Below, one piece after another: positions 54,004 through 60,637 of a DNA stretch of 64,000 nt. Origin of the DNA: Pseudarthrobacter siccitolerans (GTDB taxonomy: Bacteria; Actinomycetota; Actinomycetes; Actinomycetales; Micrococcaceae); the NCBI RefSeq assembly GCF_001046895.1, contig NZ_CAQI01000053.1, forward strand, positions 434,001 through 498,000, given 5' to 3'. Position 1 is the first letter of the stretch. The number at the start of each line of letters is the position of its first letter. A model generated the notes under the pieces. It was not told the origin of the DNA. It saw only the letters and a list, made by a program, of their open reading frames with translations, and made no database searches. A program made the position numbers and the translations under genes.

Positions 54004-54612
54004 ATGAGCGCTATCGCAGCAACAGACCCGGCCCATACAGCCCTGACCGGCACGTCCCGCGCGTTTGACCGGAACCGCGCCCTGGTCCTGGATGAGATCA
54101 GCACCGTCTTCCAGCGGGTAGATCCCGAAGAGGTGGCCGCCCTGGTGACGGAGCTGAGGCTGGCCGCCAGGATCTTCGTGACCGGCGCCGGCCGCAGCGG
54201 GCTGGTCCTGAAAATGGCGGCAATGCGGCTGATGCACCTCGGACTGACCGTCCACGTGGTGGGCGAGACCACATCACCTGCCATCCGCGCCGGCGACCTC
54301 CTGCTCGCCGCATCCGGTTCCGGCACCACCGCCGGCGTGGTCAAAGCGGCGGAAACCGCCGTCGCCCAGGGTGCCCGCGTGGCCGCCTACACCACCAGCA
54401 AAGGCTCCCCGCTCGCCGACGCCGCGGCCGCCGTCGTCCTGATTCCTGCGGCGCAGAAGACGGACCACGGCTCGGCAGTGACCCGGCAGTACTCCGGGAG
54501 CCTCTTCGAGCAGGTGCTGTTCGCCACCACCGAGTCCGTATTCCAGAGCCTGTGGGACGAAGAGGCCACCGCCCCGGAGGACCTCTGGCAGCGCCACGCG
54601 AACCTCGAATAA
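54004..54612 (+). CDS. hxlB: 6-phospho-3-hexuloisomerase
   Basis: 202 residues. Converts D-arabino-3-hexulose-6-phosphate to fructose-6-phosphate, the second step of RuMP formaldehyde fixation. A SIS sugar-isomerase domain: RIFVTGAGRSGLVLKMAAMRLMHLGLTVHVVGETTSPAIRAGDLLLAASGSGTTAGVV, then YTTSKGSPLADAAAAVVLIPAAQK and QYSGSLFEQVLFATTESVF. CAAGGAGG lies seven bases before the ATG. Followed by the synthase gene after 52 bases. Confidence 0.94.
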   Translation: MSAIAATDPAHTALTGTSRAFDRNRALVLDEISTVFQRVDPEEVAALVTELRLAARIFVTGAGRSGLVLKMAAMRLMHLGLTVHVVGETTSPAIRAGDLLLAASGSGTTAGVVKAAETAVAQGARVAAYTTSKGSPLADAAAAVVLIPAAQKTDHGSAVTRQYSGSLFEQVLFATTESVFQSLWDEEATAPEDLWQRHANLE

Positions 54613-54664
54613 GCATCCCCTACCAAGCCTCCGCAACAAACCCTCAACCCGAAAGAGATAGAAC

Positions 54665-55288
54665 ATGAAACTGCAAGTCGCCATGGATGTCCTCACTGTC
54701 GAAGCCGCCCTTGAGCTCGCCGGCAAAGTCGCCGAATACGTGGACATCATTGAACTGGGCACGCCGCTGGTGAAAAACGCCGGGCTGTCCGCCGTCACCG
54801 CCGTCAAGACCGCCCACCCGGACAAGATTGTTTTCGCCGACATGAAGACCATGGACGCCGGCGAACTGGAGGCCGAGATCGCCTTCGCCGCCGGCGCGGA
54901 CCTGGTTTCCGTCCTGGGCAGCGCCGACGACTCCACCATTGCCGGGGCTGTGAAGGCGGCCAAGGCCCACAACAAGGGCATCGTGGTGGACCTGATTGGC
55001 GTTGCGGACAAGGTCACCCGGGCCAAGGAAGCCCGTGCGCTCGGAGCCAAGTTCATCGAATTCCACGCCGGCCTGGATGAGCAGGCGAAGCCCGGCTACA
55101 ACCTGAATGTCCTGCTGAGCGCCGGCGAAGAGGCCCGCGTCCCGTTCTCCGTGGCCGGTGGCGTGAACCTTTCCACTATCGAAGCGGTGCAGCGTGCAGG
55201 TGCTGACGTGGCCGTCGTCGGCGGGTCCATCTACAGCGCCGACGACCCCGCCGTGGCTGCCAAGGAACTGAAGGCCGCGATCATCTGA
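54665..55288 (+). CDS. hxlA: 3-hexulose-6-phosphate synthase
   Basis: 207 residues. Condenses formaldehyde with ribulose-5-phosphate. The orotidine-decarboxylase-like barrel begins MKLQVAMDVLTVEAALELAGKVAEYVDIIELGTPLVKNAG and has DKIVFADMKTMDAGELEAEIAFAAGADLVSVLG, DLIGV, and VAGGVNLSTIEAVQRAGADVAVVGGSIYSADDP, matching HPS rather than KGPDC in the DMKTMD region. Last gene of the two-gene unit, followed by a strong terminator. It gives the cell an assimilatory route for formaldehyde freed by the demethylation pathways. Confidence 0.94.
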   Translation: MKLQVAMDVLTVEAALELAGKVAEYVDIIELGTPLVKNAGLSAVTAVKTAHPDKIVFADMKTMDAGELEAEIAFAAGADLVSVLGSADDSTIAGAVKAAKAHNKGIVVDLIGVADKVTRAKEARALGAKFIEFHAGLDEQAKPGYNLNVLLSAGEEARVPFSVAGGVNLSTIEAVQRAGADVAVVGGSIYSADDPAVAAKELKAAII

Positions 55289-55332
55289 TCCTGCTGCGAG
55301 AGCTCTCGAAACCTGAGCTTATATAAATTACG

Positions 55333-55367
55333 ACGGCGGCCCTCACCTTCGTGGTGCGGGCCGCCGT
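55333..55367 (+). terminator. Terminator of the RuMP operon
   Basis: ACGGCGGCCC and GGGCCGCCGT pair perfectly, and CACC/GGTG extends the stem inside past one mismatch with a short TTCGT loop. TTTC follows on the plus strand. It sits 45 bases after hxlA and may also serve the convergent transporter gene. Confidence 0.85.
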
Positions 55368-55462
55368 TTCGGCGGGCCGGCTATATGGGCCTTTACGACG
55401 GCCTGCCTGAACGGGGACTGTCCATCCCCCGCTTGGATAGATACGACGACGGGGGCGCGGCG

Positions 55463-56677
55463 TCATGTCGAGGCGCTGATCACCCGGTTCCGCCCCGCGA
55501 GCAGACCCGTCATGGCGAGAACCGCCATGATCCCCGCGGTGACCAGGAGCGGAAGTGTCCAGTCTCCGCTCAGGTCGCGAAGCCCGCCGAACATCACGGG
55601 CCCAACGGCAGCGAGGCCATAACCAACGGACTGGGCCATGCCGGACAACGATGCCGCCTGCGGATGGTTCACGGTCCGGAGGCTGAACAGCGACAGGGCA
55701 ATGACGATGAGGCTTCCGCATCCGATTGCTCCCAAAACAACCCACATCAGAATAAGGTCCGGCGCGGTCGCCAGGCCCAGGAACGTCACAACCATCACCG
55801 CTCCGCTGGCGAAGGAAACAAGCCGCTGGTCTGAACCGCGGTGAAGAATTCCGCCTGCCCCGAGGCTTGCGAAAACGCTGACGAGCAGGAAAAGAGCCAG
55901 ATGGATACCGGCGGTAGCGGCCGGGACCCCGCGGCTTTGTTCGATGGTTGGCAACCAGGCCATCAGGACGTAGAAGGCGATCGACTGAAGTCCCATAAAG
56001 ATGGTCACCTGCCAGCCCAAGGCTGATGCCCACGGCGACCGGTAGGAGACCGCCGGCTTGGCGGCGTTCACAGTGCCGGAGCTGTGCCGGCGGAGCCATG
56101 GCAGGAGCACCGCCATGGCGATGAGGGCAAGTCCCGCCCATATACCAAGGGCAAGCCGCCACCCCGCGGGGGACGTTTGCGCCACGGGAACGACGACGGC
56201 GGCCCCCATGGCGGCGACCGCGGCCTGGGTGGCGGTGTAGCTCCCCGTCAGTTGACTGACCCTCAGGGGAAAGTCGCGCTTGACGAGGGAGGGCAGGAGC
56301 ACATTGAGGAACGCGATGGCCAGACCGATCAATGCCGTGCCCGCCCAGACCAGGCCGGGCACAGGCAGGGAGCGGAGCACGATGCCCGAGGCCAGGATCA
56401 GCAGGGACATCCACAGCGCACGGTCGAGGCCCAGGCGGGAAGCGAAGGCGGGCGCCACGGGTGAGAAGACAGCGAAAGCAATGAGGGGAAGCCCCGTCAG
56501 GAACCCTGCCGCAGCACTCGTCAGGCCAAGATCGCTGCTGATGTTGGCGAGCACCGGCCCCACGGTAACAAAGGACACCCGAAGATTGACGGCGATGAGC
56601 AAAACGCCGATGAAGGCGAAGCCGAACCTGATGGTGTGGTCCTGGGCGTTCCAAGTGGCAGCGGGCCTGGCGCGCAT
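55463..56677 (-). CDS. MFS transporter, CynX/NimT family
   Basis: 404 residues, about 12 membrane segments. RFGFAFIGVLLIAVNLRVSFVTVGPVLANISSDLGLTSAAAGFLTGLPLIAFAVFSPVAP is the classic start of the cyanate/nitroimidazole (CynX/NimT) branch, and LSLFSLRTVNHPQAASLSGMAQSVGYGLAAVGPVMFG follows near the C-terminus. Substrates in this branch are poorly known. The repeat array at 56.7 kb lies directly upstream and separates it from the GntR gene. No cynS or related gene is nearby. Confidence 0.85.
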   Translation of the reverse strand: MRARPAATWNAQDHTIRFGFAFIGVLLIAVNLRVSFVTVGPVLANISSDLGLTSAAAGFLTGLPLIAFAVFSPVAPAFASRLGLDRALWMSLLILASGIVLRSLPVPGLVWAGTALIGLAIAFLNVLLPSLVKRDFPLRVSQLTGSYTATQAAVAAMGAAVVVPVAQTSPAGWRLALGIWAGLALIAMAVLLPWLRRHSSGTVNAAKPAVSYRSPWASALGWQVTIFMGLQSIAFYVLMAWLPTIEQSRGVPAATAGIHLALFLLVSVFASLGAGGILHRGSDQRLVSFASGAVMVVTFLGLATAPDLILMWVVLGAIGCGSLIVIALSLFSLRTVNHPQAASLSGMAQSVGYGLAAVGPVMFGGLRDLSGDWTLPLLVTAGIMAVLAMTGLLAGRNRVISAST

Positions 56678-56690
56678 TCCATCCTTTCAA

Positions 56691-56800
56691 GGGCGGGAGA
56701 GCGTCCCGGTTCGGCGTTGGGTGAGAGAGCGTTCCGGTTGATTCGACGTTAAGTGAGAGAGCGTCCCGGTTTATTCGACGTTAAGTGAGAGAGCGTCCCG
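56691..56800. repeat. 32-bp tandem repeats carrying GTGAGAGAGCGT
   Basis: GTGAGAGAGCGT begins at 56721, 56753 and 56785, each followed by (T/C)CCGGTT and ATTCGACGTTA-like sequence, so the period is exactly 32. A fourth degenerate copy ending GAGAGCGT lies 28 bases further left. The core is the same as in the inverted repeats at 3884-3973. Located between the stop of the GntR gene and the start of the CynX-like gene. Confidence 0.9.
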
Positions 56801-56806
56801 GGCGGG

Positions 56807-57478
56807 CTAGAGAATCTTCCGGATGGTTTCCTCGAAGCTGGTGACGTGGTGCAAGGCCAGCTCCCCTGCCTTGTCCGCGTCACCGGCGGCGACCGCCTTG
56901 AGCAGGTCCACGTGCTCGGTGATGTGGCCGGTCACCGAAGGGACCTTGTCCAGCACCACGCACCAGATCCGCGTGGCCAGGTTGTCATAGCGGATCAGTG
57001 TGTCTTCCAGGTGCGGATTGGCCGCGGCCTTGTAGATCAGCCGGTGCACCATCAGGTCGTAGCGCATCAGGTCGCGTGATTCGCCGGCGCCGGGATCGAT
57101 GCTTGCGATGGCATCGGCCACCTGCAGCAGTTCCCGGCGCATGCTTTCGCTGGCCCTGTCCGCCGCGCGGCGCGCCGCGAGGGGCTCCAGCAGCTCCCGG
57201 ATCTCGGACACGTCGGCCAGCTCCGTAAAGTCCACATTGGTGGCGAAAGTCCCGCGGCGGGGATACGAAATCACCAGATGGTCCACCTCGAGCCGCTTGA
57301 TCGCCTCGCGCACGGGAGTACGGCCAAAGCCGAGCTCGGTGGCCAGCTGGCCGTCATTGATGGGCTCGCCGGGACGGATTTCCAGCATGATCAGCTTGTC
57401 GCGCAGCTGCCGGTAGGCGGCCTCCGCCTGCGACGGCGCTTCCTCCTCCGCCGGCGTCAGGGCAAGAAGTGCATTCAA
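56807..57478 (-). CDS. GntR family transcriptional regulator (FCD type)
   Basis: 223 residues. wHTH (AYRQLRDKLIMLEIRPGEPINDGQLATELGFGRTPVREAIKRLEVDHLVISYPRRGTFAT) and an FCD effector domain (LMRYDLMVHRLIYKAAANPHLEDTL). Divergent from glyA-sox. A perfect palindrome with a TGATATATCA core, fitting FCD-type operators, overlaps the presumed glyA transcription start, so this protein is the natural repressor of the sarcosine operon (inference). Effector candidates are sarcosine, glycine or formaldehyde-linked compounds. Confidence 0.9.
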   Translation of the reverse strand: MNALLALTPAEEEAPSQAEAAYRQLRDKLIMLEIRPGEPINDGQLATELGFGRTPVREAIKRLEVDHLVISYPRRGTFATNVDFTELADVSEIRELLEPLAARRAADRASESMRRELLQVADAIASIDPGAGESRDLMRYDLMVHRLIYKAAANPHLEDTLIRYDNLATRIWCVVLDKVPSVTGHITEHVDLLKAVAAGDADKAGELALHHVTSFEETIRKIL

Positions 57479-57549
57479 AGGGCTGCTCCGTTCTTAGATA
57501 CCCGCCGGAATCCGAAACTCGTAGCTTTCAGCCGCTTTCGGTCCAGCTA

Positions 57550-57579
57550 TTGACTCTGCTGTGATCTCAATCATACCAT
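57550..57579 (+). promoter_or_regulatory. Promoter of the glyA-sox operon
   Basis: TTGACT at 57550-57555 and TACCAT at 57574-57579 with an 18-base spacer. Transcription would begin near 57586, directly at the TGATATATCA palindrome, so the operator would block the polymerase at its start point. Confidence 0.55.
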
Positions 57580-57588
57580 TAACCTCAC

Positions 57589-57602
57589 ACTGATATATCA
57601 GT
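57589..57602. promoter_or_regulatory. GntR-type operator candidate upstream of glyA
   Basis: ACTGATATATCAGT is a 14-bp perfect palindrome 33 bases upstream of the glyA GTG and about 110 bases upstream of the divergent GntR gene. The TGATATATCA core is typical of GntR/FCD regulators. Confidence 0.7.
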
Positions 57603-57634
57603 CATTGAACAAGTGGTATTTCAAAGGAGCATCC

Positions 57635-58975
57635 GTGGTTGAGCAGTTGAACGAGCGACTTTCCGCAGTCGATCCCGAAGTCCAGCAGGCCATTGCGCAG
57701 GAGCTGGTGCGCCAGCAGTCCACGCTGGAAATGATCGCCTCCGAGAATTTCGCCCCGTCCGCCGTGATGGAGGCTCAGGGTTCGGTCCTCACCAACAAGT
57801 ACGCTGAGGGTTACCCGGGCAAGCGTTACTACGGCGGCTGCGAGCACGTGGATGTTGTTGAGCAGCTGGCCATCGACCGGGTCAAGGCCCTGTTCGGCGC
57901 AGAATTCGCCAACGTCCAGCCGCACTCCGGCGCCCAGGCCAACGCTGCCGCCATGTTCGCCCTGCTGAACCCGGGCGACACCATCATGGGCCTGAGCCTG
58001 GCCCATGGCGGCCACCTGACGCACGGCATGAAGATCAACTTCTCCGGCAAGCTCTACAACGTGGTCCCGTACCACGTGAGCGAATCCGACCTCCGCATCG
58101 ATATGGCCGAGGTGGAGGCGCTGGCCCTGGAGCACCGACCCAAGCTGATCGTTGCCGGCTGGTCCGCCTACTCCCGCCAGCTGGACTTCGCCGAGTTCCG
58201 CCGCATCGCCGACCTCGTTGGCGCCTACCTCATGGTGGACATGGCGCACTTCGCCGGCCTGGTTGCGGCCGGCCTGCACCCCAACCCGGTTCCCTACGCA
58301 GACGTTGTCACCACCACCACGCACAAAACCCTGGGCGGCCCCCGCGGCGGCGTCATCCTTGCCAAGGAGCAGTACGGCAAGAAAATCAACAGCGCCGTGT
58401 TCCCCGGCCAGCAGGGCGGTCCGCTGGAGCACGTGATCGCCGCCAAGGCCGTGGCCTTCAAGCTCGCAGCCTCCCCCGAATTCAAGGAGCGCCAGGAGCG
58501 CGTCCTGCAGGGATCCAAGCTTCTCGCCGAACGGCTCCTCCGCAACGACGTTGCCGCAGCAGGAATCTCCGTAGTCAACGGCGGCACCGACGTCCACCTG
58601 GTCCTCGTAGACCTCCGCAACTCCGAGCTGGACGGACAGCAGGCCGAAGACGCCCTGCACCGCATCGGCATCACCGTGAACCGCAATGCGGTCCCGTTCG
58701 ACCCCCGCCCGCCGATGGTCTCCTCGGGCCTAAGGATCGGGACCCCCGCGCTGGCCACCCGCGGCTTCGGCGCCACCGAGTTCGCTGAAGTTGCGGACAT
58801 CATCGCGACGGCGCTCATCGCCGCTGCAGGCAACGGCACCATTGGTGACGCAACCGTCGTCGAACTCCGCGCACGCGTCACGGCCCTTGCCGAACAGTTC
58901 CCCCTGTACCCCCACCTCAGCGAAGGCTCCGACGTTGCCGCCTTCGAAGCAGATTTGATTGGAGCCACCAAGTGA
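57635..58975 (+). CDS. glyA: Serine hydroxymethyltransferase
   Basis: 446 residues. Interconverts glycine plus CH2-THF with serine. PLP lysine in VVTTTTHKTLGGPRGG, plus ASENFAPSAVMEAQGSVLTNKYAEGYPGKRYYGGCEHVD, PHSGAQANAA and SGLRIGTPALATRGFG. AAAGGAG lies five bases before the GTG at 57635; the track up to 57605 adds residues not seen in the family. Its stop overlaps the soxB start by four bases (GTGA). As first gene of the sarcosine oxidase operon it consumes both products, glycine and the C1 unit. Confidence 0.96.
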   Translation: MVEQLNERLSAVDPEVQQAIAQELVRQQSTLEMIASENFAPSAVMEAQGSVLTNKYAEGYPGKRYYGGCEHVDVVEQLAIDRVKALFGAEFANVQPHSGAQANAAAMFALLNPGDTIMGLSLAHGGHLTHGMKINFSGKLYNVVPYHVSESDLRIDMAEVEALALEHRPKLIVAGWSAYSRQLDFAEFRRIADLVGAYLMVDMAHFAGLVAAGLHPNPVPYADVVTTTTHKTLGGPRGGVILAKEQYGKKINSAVFPGQQGGPLEHVIAAKAVAFKLAASPEFKERQERVLQGSKLLAERLLRNDVAAAGISVVNGGTDVHLVLVDLRNSELDGQQAEDALHRIGITVNRNAVPFDPRPPMVSSGLRIGTPALATRGFGATEFAEVADIIATALIAAAGNGTIGDATVVELRARVTALAEQFPLYPHLSEGSDVAAFEADLIGATK

Positions 58976-60192
58976 GCACCCACCAGCTCCCCGAGCACCC
59001 GGACTTCCTCTGGCGCAACCCCGAGCCCAAGTCCTCCTACGACGCCGTGATCGTGGGCGGCGGCGGGCACGGCCTGGCCACCGCCTACTTCCTGGCGAAG
59101 AACCACGGGATGACCAACATCGCCGTCCTGGAAAAGGGCTGGCTGGCCGGCGGCAACATGGCCCGGAACACCACCATCATCCGCTCCAACTACCTCTGGG
59201 ACGAGAGCGCGGCCATCTACGAGCACGCCCTCAAGCTCTGGGAAATCCTGCCCGAGGAACTCGAATACGACTTCCTCTTCAGCCAGCGCGGCGTCATGAA
59301 CCTCGCCCACACCCTGGGCGACGTCCGCGAAAGCATGCGCCGCGTCGGCGCCAACAAGCTCAACGGCGTGGACGCCGAGTGGCTTGACCCGCAGCAGGTC
59401 AAGGAACTCTGCCCCATCCTGAACATCAGCGACAACATCCGCTACCCCGTGATGGGTGCCACCTACCAGCCCCGTGCCGGCATCGCCAAGCACGACCACG
59501 TGGCCTGGGCCTTCGCCCGCAAGTGCGACGAGATGGGCGTGGACATCATCCAGAACTGCGAAGTCACCGGCTTCGTCAAGGACGGCAACCGCGTGGTGGG
59601 CGTCAAGACCAACCGCGGCACCATCAACACCGAGAAGGTGGGCCTCGCCGCTGCCGGCCACAGCTCGGTGCTGGCCGAAATGGCAGGCTTCCGGCTCCCC
59701 ATCCAGTCGCACCCGCTGCAGGCGCTGGTGTCCGAACTGCACGAACCGGTCCACCCCACGGTGGTCATGTCCAACCACGTGCACGTCTACGTTTCCCAGG
59801 CCCACAAGGGCGAACTGGTGATGGGCGCCGGCGTCGACTCCTACAACGGCTACGGCCAGCGCGGCTCGTTCCACGTCATCGAGCACCAGATGGCTGCCGC
59901 CGTCGAGCTCTTCCCCATCTTCGCCCGGGCCCACGTGCTCCGGACCTGGGGCGGCATCGTGGACACCACGCTGGACGCCTCTCCGATCGTGGGCAACACC
60001 CCGGTGGAAAACATGTTCGTGAACTGCGGCTGGGGCACCGGCGGCTTCAAGGCCACCCCCGCCGCCGGCATGACTTTCGCCCACAACATCGCCACCGGCG
60101 AACCGCACAGGCTGAACAAGCCGTTCGCACTGGAGCGCTTCGAGACCGGCGCCCTGATCGACGAACACGGCGCTGCCGCCGTCGCCCACTAG
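58972..60192 (+). CDS. soxB: Sarcosine oxidase subunit beta
   Basis: 406 residues. The catalytic flavin subunit of heterotetrameric sarcosine oxidase, which turns sarcosine, O2 and THF into glycine, H2O2 and CH2-THF. Dinucleotide site DAVIVGGGGHGLATAYFLAKNHG, then NMARNTTIIRSNYLWDESA. His174 in KHDHVAWAF is at the place where relatives carry covalent FMN. The GTG start overlaps the glyA stop. Followed by soxD after 31 bases. Confidence 0.95.
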   Translation: MSTHQLPEHPDFLWRNPEPKSSYDAVIVGGGGHGLATAYFLAKNHGMTNIAVLEKGWLAGGNMARNTTIIRSNYLWDESAAIYEHALKLWEILPEELEYDFLFSQRGVMNLAHTLGDVRESMRRVGANKLNGVDAEWLDPQQVKELCPILNISDNIRYPVMGATYQPRAGIAKHDHVAWAFARKCDEMGVDIIQNCEVTGFVKDGNRVVGVKTNRGTINTEKVGLAAAGHSSVLAEMAGFRLPIQSHPLQALVSELHEPVHPTVVMSNHVHVYVSQAHKGELVMGAGVDSYNGYGQRGSFHVIEHQMAAAVELFPIFARAHVLRTWGGIVDTTLDASPIVGNTPVENMFVNCGWGTGGFKATPAAGMTFAHNIATGEPHRLNKPFALERFETGALIDEHGAAAVAH

Positions 60193-60223
60193 CCGCCCGA
60201 CGCACTTTAGAAAGAAGACGCAC

Positions 60224-60637
60224 ATGCTGCTCATCTCCTGCCCCAACTGCGGCTCCCGCGACGAGACCGAGTTCCACTACGGCGGCCAGGCCCACGTGGC
60301 TTACCCGGAAAGCCCGAACGAACTGACCGACCGCGAATGGGCCGAGTACCTGTTCTACCGGGACAACACCAAGGGCGCCTTCGCCGAGCGCTGGCTGCAC
60401 AGCACCGGCTGCCGCCAGTGGTTCAACATGCTCCGCGACACCGTCACCTACGAGATCCAGGCGATCTACCCGATGGGCTCCCCCCGGCCGGACGCCGCGG
60501 GCAAGGTGACCGCCGAAACCGGCACTGCCAGCACTGCCGCTGACAGCACCACTACCGGAAGCGCGGCACCCGGCATTGCTGCCACCAGCACTTCCCCTAC
60601 ATCCAGCACCACCGCCCCGGAAGGAGCAACCAAGTGA
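60224..60637 (+). CDS. soxD: Sarcosine oxidase subunit delta
   Basis: 137 residues. The zinc subunit of the complex: CPNCGSRDETEFHYGGQAHVAYP holds the CxxC ligands, and LTDREWAEYLFYRDNTKG and RWLHSTGCRQWFNMLRDT are the family core. Residues from about 88 on are a Thr/Ala/Ser-rich tail (TASTAADSTTTGSAAPG) longer than the roughly 100-residue relatives. RBS AAAGAAGAC precedes the ATG. Its stop overlaps the soxA GTG by four bases. Confidence 0.94.
   Translation: MLLISCPNCGSRDETEFHYGGQAHVAYPESPNELTDREWAEYLFYRDNTKGAFAERWLHSTGCRQWFNMLRDTVTYEIQAIYPMGSPRPDAAGKVTAETGTASTAADSTTTGSAAPGIAATSTSPTSSTTAPEGATK

Noticed and set aside
55281..56690. Minus-strand open frame of 469 codons in a second frame over the CynX-like gene
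   Set aside because: The other frame codes for a complete 12-segment transporter; this one is Arg/Gly/Pro-rich shadow.
56691..56800. Tandem 32-bp repeats as a possible CRISPR array
   Set aside because: The copies are directly adjacent with no unique spacers, and no cas genes are present.
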